A stretch of 64,000 nucleotides of DNA from Paenibacillus catalpae. Lineage in GTDB: Bacteria; Bacillota; Bacilli; Paenibacillales; Paenibacillaceae. The DNA lies in contig NZ_FOMT01000006.1 in the NCBI RefSeq assembly GCF_900112695.1, positions 186,001 to 250,000 on the forward strand. Direction: 5' to 3'. The notes under the pieces are model-generated. The model saw nothing but the letters and a program-made list of their open reading frames with translations. It had not been told where the DNA came from and did not search any database. The position numbers and the translations under genes were made by a program. This document shows, piece by piece, positions 1 to 8,095 of the stretch (the first letter of the stretch is position 1; the number at the start of each line of letters is the position of its first letter).

Positions 1-280
1 GGAGTGGAACATACCGGGCGGAGATGTCATATCCGGTCATGAGATCGTTCGTCTCGCCCGAGAAGCAAGCGGCAGCAAGAAGGCTGTCCTGCCGCTTGGC
101 AAAGCCGGCTTATCTTTGCTTGGGTTATTTGTTCCCGTAATGAAGGAAGTGGTGGAGATGCTGTATCTGACATCAGAACCGCTTCGCCTCAGCAGCCAAA
201 AGTATGAGCGGTTAATTGGGCCGGTTCCGGCAACAAGCTTCAGGGAAGGGATTCATGAAACAATCAGCCGGTTGAAATAA
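1..280 (+). CDS. NAD-dependent epimerase/dehydratase family protein, C-terminal end
   Basis: The window opens inside this gene; about 92 codons remain, ending in TAA at 278-280. The readable C-terminus includes WNIPGG and, near the end, KYERLIGPVPATSFREGI. These resemble the tail of extended short-chain dehydrogenases/epimerases, where a (T/K)YERLxGP segment lies in the substrate-binding C-terminal lobe. The N-terminal Rossmann nucleotide-binding part is outside the window, so cofactor and substrate cannot be judged. The gene converges on the acetyltransferase and shares a bidirectional hairpin terminator with it. The family call is moderately safe; a specific reaction is not. Confidence 0.6.
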   Translation, partial: EWNIPGGDVISGHEIVRLAREASGSKKAVLPLGKAGLSLLGLFVPVMKEVVEMLYLTSEPLRLSSQKYERLIGPVPATSFREGIHETISRLK

Positions 281-284
281 AAGA

Positions 285-311
285 AAGGCCATCCCGCTAA
301 AGGATGGCCTT
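285..311. terminator. Bidirectional intrinsic terminator
   Basis: A 10-bp perfect stem AAGGCCATCC / GGATGGCCTT surrounds a 7-nt loop, between two convergent genes. The A-rich left flank and the short T-containing right flank suit termination in both directions. The right arm lies within the 3' end of the acetyltransferase gene. Confidence 0.75.
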
Positions 312-1307
312 CGTTGCTGTCTGCAGCGTGCAGACGATCTTGTAGCTTCCCGGCTCAGCCCGGAACCCCATCAGATCGCGGTTGACACGAAGCATAGGGA
401 TATTAGCGGAATCATTATGCGTCCGGAGATAAGGGGCACCGGCTGCCTTTGCGGATTGCAGGCCAAGCAGCTTCAAGGCAAGGGCGATGCGGCGCCCGCG
501 GTATTCCGGCAGAACGCCGGTGTATTCATGATACATGGCCCCGGTCTGCTCGTTATGCTGCAGAGTTACGACGCCAATGTAGCGGTCCCCGTCCTTGGCG
601 ACGTGAATCCATTCCGGACGTACGCCGGGCAGGCCGATGTTCCATTTTTTCCACTCCTCGAACCATGGGAAGTCGCCGGAATAGCCGGGAATATCGAAAT
701 GCGTGATTTTATACAGCTCATGCAGCTTGCGCTCGTTCTCCTCACCCGGTTCCTCCGCCAAAGTAACGAAGCGTATGCCGGATTGCTCGGCATTATGGAT
801 CGAGGCGAGAAGCTCCTCGTTAACGGCGTATTCACGAAGATCAAGCACGGATTCGAACGACAGCCGTTCCCGAATATAGCCATGACGCTCTGCAAAGGCA
901 AGCGACCGTTCGTCCGTCTCCTTCATGGAATAGTTGATCAGACTCGAAGCCTTAACTTCCAGCGCCCATGCGTGGAGGGCAGCGTACAGTGCCGTACCTA
1001 CGCCTTTTCCCCGGAATGCCGGGTCTACGACCAAGGTGTAAATAAGCGCACCGGGTTCCGTCCATGGCGCCCGCCAGGCAATCGCGTAAGCGATGATTTG
1101 TCCGCTCTCCTCTTCGGCTACCCATTTGGGACGGTCCCAGCCCATAAGCTGGCCTGCTTCGTTATAGTGAAGCTGTCCAGGGGGGATTTTCTCTTCATCC
1201 TCCTGCAGCCGCTGCGCCGTAGTTGGCTCGGGCCATATTAAATTGACGAGAGGCGCTACAGCCTGGAAGTCTTCGGGCTGCTTGAGTTTACGAATAATAA
1301 AGTTCAT
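297..1307 (-). CDS. GNAT family N-acetyltransferase with two GNAT domains
   Basis: A protein of about 336 residues with two tandem GCN5-related acetyltransferase folds. The first has the acetyl-CoA loop in VDPAFRGKGVGTALY (around residues 95-110). The second has a degenerate equivalent, GVLPEYRGRRIALALK, near residue 270. Tandem-GNAT proteins usually acetylate small amines, with one catalytic and one structural domain; the acceptor here is unknown. I chose the ATG at 1307 because GGTGGTGG lies just upstream. A GTG at 1325 and an ATG at 1322 in the same frame have no good ribosome site. The gene stands alone, on the same strand as the DUF2306 gene upstream of it. Confidence 0.8.
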   Translation of the reverse strand: MNFIIRKLKQPEDFQAVAPLVNLIWPEPTTAQRLQEDEEKIPPGQLHYNEAGQLMGWDRPKWVAEEESGQIIAYAIAWRAPWTEPGALIYTLVVDPAFRGKGVGTALYAALHAWALEVKASSLINYSMKETDERSLAFAERHGYIRERLSFESVLDLREYAVNEELLASIHNAEQSGIRFVTLAEEPGEENERKLHELYKITHFDIPGYSGDFPWFEEWKKWNIGLPGVRPEWIHVAKDGDRYIGVVTLQHNEQTGAMYHEYTGVLPEYRGRRIALALKLLGLQSAKAAGAPYLRTHNDSANIPMLRVNRDLMGFRAEPGSYKIVCTLQTATKAIL

Positions 1308-1378
1308 ATCGACCACCACCATCACTTAGATAAGCCTAGTATGGCATACCTTTTATTCCAATGGTTGGAAAAATTCGA

Positions 1379-2017
1379 TTATAACGAAAGTTGCTCGCGG
1401 CGAGGCCTCAGGAGATACCACTCCACAATTATGAAATGAAGGATAAACGCCGCCCAGATGTTGTTATCGAGCACCTCTTCAATCATGCCCGTACGCCCGT
1501 TCGGAAGCGCGAAACCGTGCAGCAGCAGGTAAAACAGAATGAGCAGAGGGACGACCGCTCTTGCGATAACCGCCGTTAAGGTTATGGCAAAGCTGCGGAT
1601 CATCCATAGCTTATGAGCAGCAAAGTCCCCGTTCACCGCTGCCCGGAATCCTTTCACCGTTGTGAACAGCCAGATCAGATCAAGGAACAGAAAGGACAAG
1701 GCTCTCCCATAGTCCGGTTCATAGCAAGTCACGATAAGAGCAAGTCCGCCGCTTATGCAAACAGAGACAACGTATACTTTGCCAAGTAAGGCATGCAGAG
1801 AGGGGTTGTTCTCTCTTATTTTTTTGTGGAATTGGAGAAATCCCGTAATCATGGCGACAAAAGCCAACACGATATGAAGAACCAAGGCAGGATATTGAAT
1901 CGTCCGCGAGGAAATGTCAACGCGGCTGCTTGCAGGGTCAAACGTTAGGTACGGAATAATAAACGGCAGCATAATGGCAATGGACAGGAACAGCATGATC
2001 CACCAGCTTTTTTTCAT
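1379..2017 (-). CDS. DUF2306-type membrane protein
   Basis: A 212-residue integral membrane protein with six or so hydrophobic segments (about residues 5-22, 43-62, 80-100, 105-122, 145-170 and 188-205). Charged motifs between them, such as HALLGKVYV and AAHKLWMIRSFAIT, resemble those of DUF2306 proteins. In this family the conserved His residues in HxxLG and HxxWMxR are typical, and heme or quinone binding has been suggested, but no reaction is established. The ATG at 2017 has GGAGCG upstream. It sits alone, divergent from the small lipoprotein gene at 2150. Confidence 0.7.
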   Translation of the reverse strand: MKKSWWIMLFLSIAIMLPFIIPYLTFDPASSRVDISSRTIQYPALVLHIVLAFVAMITGFLQFHKKIRENNPSLHALLGKVYVVSVCISGGLALIVTCYEPDYGRALSFLFLDLIWLFTTVKGFRAAVNGDFAAHKLWMIRSFAITLTAVIARAVVPLLILFYLLLHGFALPNGRTGMIEEVLDNNIWAAFILHFIIVEWYLLRPRREQLSL

Positions 2018-2136
2018 AGAAACGCTCCTTAAGGATTGGATGTCTAAAGTATAGCTGGCGGATGTTTACGGACTCTAAAAACTTTCTAAAAAAACGATAA
2101 AAGGCATATAGATTGCTTTGAACCGGTAAGGCCAAT

Positions 2137-2146
2137 AGGAGGCGGG
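2137..2146 (+). promoter_or_regulatory. Strong ribosome site that fixes a TTG start
   Basis: AGGAGGCGGG lies 3-7 nt upstream of TTG at 2150-2152. No ATG or GTG in the same frame lies nearby, so this site decides the start of the small lipoprotein gene. Confidence 0.6.
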
Positions 2147-2149
2147 ATA

Positions 2150-2479
2150 TTGAAAAGATATTTATGGAACACCTTGACCCTTCTGGTAGTTGGTATACTG
2201 CTTGGTGCCTGCTCCCCGGACGATACAAACAATGACAAGTATCATCTGGAAGCAATCGTTGCAAATGTTGCAATAGCGGATAAAGGTATAACGAATGACG
2301 GGCAGTACTGGATTATGGCGGCATATCCCGACAAAAAAAAACTGAAAAGCGTTGTCAGATTCGATGTTGAAAAGGAACTTTGGGATACCATCGAGATCAA
2401 TCAAAAATACACCGTACATTATGCCAAACGAGAGAATGGAACCTATTCCTTATATAAAATCATTCCATTAACCGATTAG
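2150..2479 (+). CDS. Small lipoprotein of unknown function
   Basis: A 109-residue protein starting at TTG. It begins MKRYLW, then has a hydrophobic core and the lipobox GILLGAC, with the modified cysteine at about residue 21. The mature part is hydrophilic, with an OB-like pattern of short beta strands (KYHLEAIVANV, YWIMAAYP, KYTVHYAK). I recognise no characterised family. It probably sits on the outer face of the membrane. It is monocistronic, followed at once by a long hairpin terminator. Confidence 0.65.
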   Translation: MKRYLWNTLTLLVVGILLGACSPDDTNNDKYHLEAIVANVAIADKGITNDGQYWIMAAYPDKKKLKSVVRFDVEKELWDTIEINQKYTVHYAKRENGTYSLYKIIPLTD

Positions 2480-2520
2480 CAAAATTAGAGTCAGCCGATT
2501 GGCTGACTCTAATTTTGCTT
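2478..2520. terminator. Bidirectional intrinsic terminator
   Basis: A perfect 19-bp stem (2478-2496 with 2501-2519) and a 4-nt GATT loop. The T-rich right arm and A-rich left arm let it serve both the lipoprotein gene and the convergent MFS gene. Confidence 0.9.
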
Positions 2521-2524
2521 GGTG

Positions 2525-3706
2525 CTATGCCGACTCCGACTGCTGCCTGGCCGTCGTATCTGTACTCGCGAGCAGCCCGCCCAGCCGGAAGGTTCCAAGG
2601 GAGAGCAAGATGCATACGGCCGAGAAGATGCCAATCGATACATAGCCGTTAAGGTGAACATACAGCAGTCCGGCCAGCCATGCTCCAAGTGTATTGGCGC
2701 CGTTCATCGTGGAGTTGGCTAGACTTGATATGGTTCCCCGGATCGAAGCGTTCAGCGCCGTGAGCAATCCCATGACCAAAGGGAAGATTACGCCAAGAAC
2801 GGTGAAAATAATGAAGTATACCATTGCTGCTGCTGGCAGCTGAACGATATGAGGGCCAAAGAGATAAAGCAAAACAAGCAGCAGCATTCCCGCTGTCACG
2901 GTTCTCGTATTTCCGAGTTTGCGGGTTACAGCCGAACTGATTATGCTCCCAACCAAGGTGCCGAAGCCAAGCGCCATCATAACGGTACCAATGCTGCCTA
3001 CCGACAGCTCGAAGCGGTCGGCCAGCCATTTGCCCATAAAGGCCATGGCGGTGCCGCTTCCCAGGTGGAGCAGCAGGTAAGCGAGATAGCCGCTTCTTGC
3101 TTTCCCGCTCTTCATTAACGGGGTGTAGCGGCTAAGGATGGATACGGGGGTTTGTCCGCTTGGCTTCATGTCCGGGAGCAGCAGGAACGCTAACCCCGCA
3201 AGGAGCAGAGCCGCCGCGCCGATGCTCCAGAATGGGACGGGCCAATCGGCCGCTGCCAGCCAGCTGCCGATTGGCACGCCAAGTGCTTGAGCTGCCGCAA
3301 GCCCGCCAAAAGCAATACCCATCGTCCTGGCGATTCGCGCTGGGGGCATAACGGCCGGAATGGATGCCCATACTTGGGGAGCGGTAAAAGCGGCACTGAC
3401 ACCGGCAAGAAACCGGAAGAGGAGCATCATCCAGAAGCTGTCAGCAAAGCCGCACAATGCGGTTGAGACGGAGAATCCGATGAGGCCGCAGATCATAACG
3501 GTTCGGCGGTTCCAGCCGTCGGACAGCGGACCGGAGATAAGGGCAAACAGGGCAGAGCCTAACGTATAGGCGCCAATCATCCAGCCGGCAATGCCGGTAG
3601 ATACCCCGTATTCCGCCTGCAAAGTCGGGAGCAGCGGAGAGATCAGGAACGTATCGGTTCCGATCATGAACATGACCAGGAAAAACAGAATGGAATATTT
3701 GGACAC
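2525..3706 (-). CDS. MFS transporter, drug/metabolite exporter type
   Basis: A 393-residue protein with about 12 hydrophobic segments and the major facilitator signature. The loop after the second helix reads GPLSDGWNRRTVMI, a form of the family G-x-L-(S/A)-D-R-x-G-R-R motif. Length and N-terminal sequence fit the DHA1 family of proton-driven exporters. The substrate is unknown. The start is GTG at 3706, with AAAGGAG about 12 nt upstream. It is transcribed divergently from a WYL regulator with 100 bp between them, which suggests that the regulator controls it. Confidence 0.85.
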   Translation of the reverse strand: MSKYSILFFLVMFMIGTDTFLISPLLPTLQAEYGVSTGIAGWMIGAYTLGSALFALISGPLSDGWNRRTVMICGLIGFSVSTALCGFADSFWMMLLFRFLAGVSAAFTAPQVWASIPAVMPPARIARTMGIAFGGLAAAQALGVPIGSWLAAADWPVPFWSIGAAALLLAGLAFLLLPDMKPSGQTPVSILSRYTPLMKSGKARSGYLAYLLLHLGSGTAMAFMGKWLADRFELSVGSIGTVMMALGFGTLVGSIISSAVTRKLGNTRTVTAGMLLLVLLYLFGPHIVQLPAAAMVYFIIFTVLGVIFPLVMGLLTALNASIRGTISSLANSTMNGANTLGAWLAGLLYVHLNGYVSIGIFSAVCILLSLGTFRLGGLLASTDTTARQQSESA

Positions 3707-3763
3707 AGGTTGTCACTCCTTTGGTTTGGTGTTGCTTCTTGCCCTCATCGTAGCGGATAATAG

Positions 3764-3778
3764 TGACACATTCTGTCA
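3764..3778. promoter_or_regulatory. Candidate operator for the WYL regulator
   Basis: The inverted repeat TGACA-N5-TGTCA lies between the divergent MFS and WYL genes, about 30 bp upstream of the WYL start and inside the likely promoter zone of both. The position suggests autoregulation and control of the exporter; that is inference. Confidence 0.5.
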
Positions 3779-3806
3779 TGGATATAAATTTTAGGAGGGA
3801 AACGGG

Positions 3807-4751
3807 ATGCCCAAATCCAAACGATTAATGGAGCTGATGATGACCGTCAACCGGAAGCGGCGCTTCAAGGTGCAGGAGCTGGCCGATGAATTTGGCGTCT
3901 CGAAGCGGACGATTCTGAGGGATTTGCAGGAACTGAGCGAGCTTGGTGTTCCCCTCTATTCAGAAGTTGGGCCGCATGGGGGGTATCAGGTATTAAGGGA
4001 GCGGGTGCTGCCCCCGATTGCGTTTACGGAAGAGGAAGCGGTGGCGATGTTCTTTGCCGTACATGCCCTGCGTCATTACTCTTCGCTGCCGTTCGAGGCG
4101 GAATCGGCTTCGGCGCTGAACAAGTTCTATCTCCATATGCCCGGCGACGTGCGGGACCGCATCGACAGCATGAAGCATCGGGTAGATTTCATCACGCCAA
4201 CGAGGCGGGGGGATGCTCCTAGTCTGTCCGTGCTGCTTGATGCAGCGGTGCGTCAGAAGGTATTGGATATCGAATATGAGACAAAGGACAATGAAGCGGG
4301 CTGCCGCAAAATACAGCCGGTATGCATCTATGCCCATAACGGACTCTGGTACTGTACGGCATACTGCTTCCTGCGCGAGGGCTTCCGTGTCTTCCGCTGC
4401 GACCGGATCCGCTCGGCGTCGGAGGATACTTCGGGTATCGAAAAGCGTGATCTTGGCGATATCCGCTTAAGCCGCAAGGAGGCCGTCCAGCCGGATGATC
4501 CCATCCGCCTTCATGTGGAGCTGAGCCGGGTAGGGGTGCAGCGCTGCGAGGCAGAGCTGTGGCTTGCTCCGATGCTGCAAGTGAAGGAGGACGGAAGCGG
4601 TATCCTGGATGCGGAGGTATCCCGAGGCGAACTTTCTTTTTATACGGATTTCCTAATCGGGCTGGGGCATGAGGCGGTGCTTAAGGGGCCGGAAGAGTTA
4701 AGAGAAGCGATCCGGGACCGATTGATCGGGCTGCTGGACCGCTACCAATGA
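3807..4751 (+). CDS. YafY/WYL-family transcriptional regulator
   Basis: A 314-residue regulator. Residues 1-60 form a DeoR/HTH_11-type winged helix (KVQELADEFGVSKRTILRDLQELSELGVPLYSE). Residues about 140-220 form the WYL ligand-binding domain, here with a variant core: HNGLWYCTAYCFLREGFRVFRCDRI. A C-terminal extension (WCX-like) follows. WYL domains sense small molecules or nucleotides. The ATG at 3807 has AGGAGGG 8 nt upstream. It faces the MFS gene across a shared promoter region holding an inverted repeat, so local control of export is likely. The ligand is unknown. Confidence 0.85.
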   Translation: MPKSKRLMELMMTVNRKRRFKVQELADEFGVSKRTILRDLQELSELGVPLYSEVGPHGGYQVLRERVLPPIAFTEEEAVAMFFAVHALRHYSSLPFEAESASALNKFYLHMPGDVRDRIDSMKHRVDFITPTRRGDAPSLSVLLDAAVRQKVLDIEYETKDNEAGCRKIQPVCIYAHNGLWYCTAYCFLREGFRVFRCDRIRSASEDTSGIEKRDLGDIRLSRKEAVQPDDPIRLHVELSRVGVQRCEAELWLAPMLQVKEDGSGILDAEVSRGELSFYTDFLIGLGHEAVLKGPEELREAIRDRLIGLLDRYQ

Positions 4752-4833
4752 CTCGGATTGGGAAGGTTTATTCCTGAACATGTCGAATTAAAGGTAGAAT
4801 TAACCATTTATTTGGGCATGGGGGGCTATTCTA

Positions 4834-5631
4834 ATGAGCAGTACCATTAGTATGGAAAAGCTTATTGATTGGGGGCATTTTGTTAAGGTTGCTTACGAGA
4901 TGTATGCGCAAAATCATCCGTCGCCGGTAAAGCCGGCAGACTTTCCCGCGGGCTGGGAGCTGGTGGCGAATCTGACGATGACGCCTTACCTTGAGAAGCT
5001 GAAGGAAAAAGAGTTTGGAGGCTTTATTGCAAGATCCTTAGATAACCCGCTGCAGCAGGTAGTGGCGATTCGCGGTACGGAGAGCAGTCTCGACTGGCTG
5101 TCGGATTTCGAATTTGTGCTGGAGACGTTCCATGAGGTGCCGAATGGGGGCAAGACCGAGAGCGGCTTTACGAATCTGTACCGCAGCATGATGGTGGAGT
5201 ATGCAGATACCAGCATCCCGACCCAGACACTGATAGATTCGATCGATACGCTGCCGCAAGGCACGAAGCTTCTTGTGACCGGTCATAGCCTCGGAAGCTC
5301 GCTTGCGACGCTGCATGCCTTTCTTGCCGGAAGCAAGAATATCGATGTTGAACTGGTAACCTTCGCATCGCCACGCGTGGGAGACAAGCACTTTGTTGAG
5401 GCCTTCCAGCGGATGAACATTGCGAACACCCGTGTATTTAACCATCCGGATATTGTGCCGCAGGTGCCGGTGGAGATTGCCGGTTACCGTCATCTTGAAC
5501 CGGGCCTGGAGATTAATTCGGCGCTGTTTCCCCTCAAGCACTCCATCCCATGCTATCATGCGCTCAGCACTTATCTGTACGTTCTGGGAGACGCGGACGC
5601 GAATATTGCAAAGTGTAAAGCAACTTCATAA
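4834..5631 (+). CDS. Lipase class 3 family alpha/beta hydrolase
   Basis: A 265-residue protein with the lipase-3 nucleophile elbow VTGHSLGSSLA. The triad is readable as Ser152 (GHSLG), Asp206 (NHPDIVPQVP) and His242 (YHALSTY). An upstream VVAIRGTES segment matches the family's oxyanion region. No signal peptide is visible, so it may be cytosolic or membrane-associated rather than a secreted lipase. The family cleaves acylglycerol esters, but the true substrate is unknown. It is monocistronic, started by ATG at 4834 after a GGGGGG-type ribosome site and ended by a hairpin terminator. Confidence 0.85.
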   Translation: MSSTISMEKLIDWGHFVKVAYEMYAQNHPSPVKPADFPAGWELVANLTMTPYLEKLKEKEFGGFIARSLDNPLQQVVAIRGTESSLDWLSDFEFVLETFHEVPNGGKTESGFTNLYRSMMVEYADTSIPTQTLIDSIDTLPQGTKLLVTGHSLGSSLATLHAFLAGSKNIDVELVTFASPRVGDKHFVEAFQRMNIANTRVFNHPDIVPQVPVEIAGYRHLEPGLEINSALFPLKHSIPCYHALSTYLYVLGDADANIAKCKATS

Positions 5632-5643
5632 GGCAATGTTGGG

Positions 5644-5680
5644 AAGGGACACCCCGCAGGACTTGCAGGGTGTCCTTTCT
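5644..5680 (+). terminator. Intrinsic terminator after the lipase gene
   Basis: The stem GGACACCC (5647-5654) / GGGTGTCC (5668-5675) encloses a 13-nt loop and is followed by TTTCT, 16 bp after the lipase stop codon. Confidence 0.75.
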
Positions 5681-5752
5681 ATTTCCTTCATGTGTTGAGT
5701 CGTTAACAGAACAACCTATATAATTAGAAGACAACAAGAATAGGGGAGAATA

Positions 5753-6079
5753 TTGATCATGAAGGAAACGGAAATTCAGCAGTGGATTCAAGAATTTTAC
5801 AAGCAACGCGGATGGTCCAGCTACGGACCCTTTGAGAGGATTGCCTTTCTGACCGAGGAAGTCGGAGAGACGGCAAGGGCGGTACGGGCGATTGAGATTG
5901 GAAGAGATCGCCCCGATGAATCGCCGCAGCCCGAGGCCAAGCTGAAGCAGGATTTAACGGAGGAGCTGGGGGATATCCTAGGCAATGTGTTTATCCTCGC
6001 AAGTATGTACGGTGTTCCCATAGAGGAAATTCTGGAGGCACATAAAGATAAGCTGAGCAAGCGATACATCGAAGAATAA
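5753..6079 (+). CDS. MazG-type nucleotide pyrophosphohydrolase
   Basis: A short single-domain MazG-like protein of 106-108 residues. The metal-binding helix pair is visible as EEVGETARAVRAIE (about residues 28-42) and EELGDILGNVFILA (about 70-84), giving the family ExxE...ExxD arrangement. Such proteins hydrolyse (d)NTPs to monophosphates and clean nucleotide pools. GGGGAG at 5743-5748 suits either the TTG at 5753 or the ATG at 5759; I cannot settle which. It precedes the LOG gene by 13 bp, so the two are probably co-transcribed. Confidence 0.85.
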   Translation: MIMKETEIQQWIQEFYKQRGWSSYGPFERIAFLTEEVGETARAVRAIEIGRDRPDESPQPEAKLKQDLTEELGDILGNVFILASMYGVPIEEILEAHKDKLSKRYIEE

Positions 6080-6092
6080 CAGGGGGATCATC

Positions 6093-6674
6093 ATGAGCAA
6101 AATTTGCGTATTTGCCGGCTCCAATGTCGGAAACAGCCCGGAATATGAACAAACGGCGACCCGGCTTGGAGAGCTGATGGCTGCCAAAGGAATCGAATTA
6201 GTGTATGGCGGCTCCAAGATTGGCCTCATGGGGCGTGTTGCAGATGCTGTGTTAGCTAACGGCGGCCGGGTTACGGGAGTAATGCCGCGTGGACTTTTCT
6301 TAGGCGAGATGATGCATACCGGTCTGACGGAGTTTCACGAAGTCGGGAATATGCATGAGCGGAAGGCTCTTATGTCTGAACTGTCGGACGGTTATATTGC
6401 TTTGCCGGGCGGGCTTGGGACGTTCGAGGAATTGTTTGAGGTTGCAAGCTGGGCGCAGCTTGGCATACATAAGAAGCCGGTTGGCATTCTGAATGTGAAG
6501 GGCTTCTATCAGCCGATTGCCGATATGCTGACGCAGGCCGTCTCGGCAGGCTTTATGCGGGATACCAATCTGGGACTGATGCTTTTTGAAGAGAATCCAT
6601 CCGCATTGCTCGATAAAATGGCAGCTTACTCGCCTCCGGAGCAGGCAAATAAATGGACTGAGCTATCGAAATAA
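6093..6674 (+). CDS. LOG family protein (TIGR00730)
   Basis: A 193-residue Rossmann-fold protein with the LOG signatures ERKALM (residues 89-94) and PGGLGTFEE (105-113). LOG proteins are 5'-monophosphate phosphoribohydrolases that release the base from N6-modified AMP (cytokinin activation); many bacterial members act on AMP-like nucleotides. It follows the MazG-like gene, giving a two-gene nucleotide-cleaving unit. Length and motifs are complete. The ATG at 6093 has AGGGGG upstream. It is homologous to B. subtilis YvdD, but I do not assign the symbol. Confidence 0.88.
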   Translation: MSKICVFAGSNVGNSPEYEQTATRLGELMAAKGIELVYGGSKIGLMGRVADAVLANGGRVTGVMPRGLFLGEMMHTGLTEFHEVGNMHERKALMSELSDGYIALPGGLGTFEELFEVASWAQLGIHKKPVGILNVKGFYQPIADMLTQAVSAGFMRDTNLGLMLFEENPSALLDKMAAYSPPEQANKWTELSK

Positions 6675-6677
6675 ACG

Positions 6678-6712
6678 AAAAGGACGATATCCGCCGGGAT
6701 ATCGTCCTTTTT
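6678..6712. terminator. Bidirectional intrinsic terminator
   Basis: A 15-bp stem AAAAGGACGATATCC / GGATATCGTCCTTTT with a 4-nt loop, between the convergent LOG and GH5 genes. Confidence 0.9.
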
Positions 6713-6729
6713 CCGTATGCTTTGTAGGC

Positions 6730-8076
6730 TTATACCTTCGTATACTTCCCGATCAGCGTCGCAAGCTCGCTCCAATGCTCGCAGTTTTCCCAGTGGAACG
6801 AGGCCGGAAGCTGGTACATCTCTTCCCACGGACGTTTCTCGAGGTACGGCTTCAGCATCTGCTCCACGCAAATCGCCTGCATAATGGTTCTCATCCGGAA
6901 CTGCAGCGGGTAACGCTCTTCTGCCGAGATCGGCTTGAAGTAGGTTGCCGCCATGTAGTCAACGAGCGCTTCGCCTTTTTCCTGCTCCTTGTGCTGGTTC
7001 CACACCTGCTTGATCTCATCGGTTAATTGTCTCCACGGCGTATCGGCCTTCGGATATACAATGCCCATTGTCGCTGCGTCCTTGTACGTCCAGAGCGCCC
7101 AAGATACATCATGCTCTTCACACAGGTCGAGCATATCTTCGATAATGGTCATTTGGAAATCGATCTGCTCCCGCTCGAACACAAGGCCAAGCTCGCCGCA
7201 CCAGACAGGACGTTTGTATTTCTCGCGGATGCTGACCAGCTTGCCAAAGGCCTCTGCAAAAATCTCTTTCCGTCGCGCACGATCCATCTCCGGCGTAAGA
7301 ACAGCAGGCTCGTCCACAAACGGATAGAAGTGGAATTCATAGGCCACCTGCGGATCATCAATCGGATCAATCATCGTGAAGTCGGTGGTGAATTTATTGC
7401 CCTCAATGAAGATGATATGATGTTCGTCATATTGGCGAATCTCCGCAATAACCTTCTCATAGAACTCGTTGAACACCTTCGCATTGGTCACCTGCGACGG
7501 TTCGTTAACGATATCATAAGCCGCGACCCAAGGCTGATCCTTGTAATACCGGGCGATATGGCCCCACAGCTTAATGACGGTATCTCGCAGCGCGCTGTAT
7601 TCCCAGAACAGCGGCAGTCCGGAGTTCGTATCGCAATGCCAGTCCGGATTTTGTCCGCCTGGTACGGAGTGCAGGTCGAGAATGCCGTATATCTCGTATT
7701 TCTCGCACAAATTCACGATATGGTCGAGATAGACGAAGCCTTCTTTTTTATATTCGCCGGGATTCTGGTCATCGATAAAATACTTGTAGTTGAACGGAAT
7801 CCGGAGATGGTTCACGCCAATCCGCTTCAGGAATTCAAAGTCTTTCTCGTCCACGAACTCCAGCAGGAAGCGGTCGAAGAACTTGTCCGCGCGCTCCTCG
7901 CCATATACGTCGGCAAAAGCCTTCTTAATCATCGTATCCGTGCCGGGCAGGCCGATCATAAAGTGCTCAAGGTTCATCCAGGAGCCTAGTCCAAAGCCCC
8001 GGAAAAAGATTTTTTCCCCGTTCACGACAAAATCCTCGCCGCGTACTTGCACAAAGTTGTTCAGGTTTGTTGTCAT
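6730..8076 (-). CDS. Glycoside hydrolase family 5 (cellulase/exo-glucanase type)
   Basis: A 448-residue TIM-barrel glycosidase. The acid/base is Glu192 in YDIVNEP and the nucleophile Glu295 in VWCGELGL, the two glutamates that define clan GH-A. Conserved barrel residues include RIPFNY and LDLHSVPGGQN. There is no signal peptide, so it acts in the cytoplasm on imported oligosaccharides. The sequence resembles exo-1,3-beta-glucanase-like GH5 members more than endocellulases, but the specificity is open. It is the last gene of the importer operon (binding protein, two permeases, GH5), 19 bp after the second permease, so it probably cleaves what that importer brings in. Confidence 0.88.
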   Translation of the reverse strand: MTTNLNNFVQVRGEDFVVNGEKIFFRGFGLGSWMNLEHFMIGLPGTDTMIKKAFADVYGEERADKFFDRFLLEFVDEKDFEFLKRIGVNHLRIPFNYKYFIDDQNPGEYKKEGFVYLDHIVNLCEKYEIYGILDLHSVPGGQNPDWHCDTNSGLPLFWEYSALRDTVIKLWGHIARYYKDQPWVAAYDIVNEPSQVTNAKVFNEFYEKVIAEIRQYDEHHIIFIEGNKFTTDFTMIDPIDDPQVAYEFHFYPFVDEPAVLTPEMDRARRKEIFAEAFGKLVSIREKYKRPVWCGELGLVFEREQIDFQMTIIEDMLDLCEEHDVSWALWTYKDAATMGIVYPKADTPWRQLTDEIKQVWNQHKEQEKGEALVDYMAATYFKPISAEERYPLQFRMRTIMQAICVEQMLKPYLEKRPWEEMYQLPASFHWENCEHWSELATLIGKYTKV

Positions 8077-8095
8077 CTCAATACCTCGCTTCTCA

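Noticed and set aside
417..1241. A 274-codon open frame on the plus strand
   Set aside because: It lies antisense to the acetyltransferase gene, has no ribosome site, and its translation resembles no family; the minus-strand protein has clear GNAT motifs.
7027..7989. A 320-codon plus-strand open frame
   Set aside because: Antisense to the GH5 gene, whose catalytic motifs are intact. The antisense translation is rich in Arg, His, Ile and Val without domain marks.
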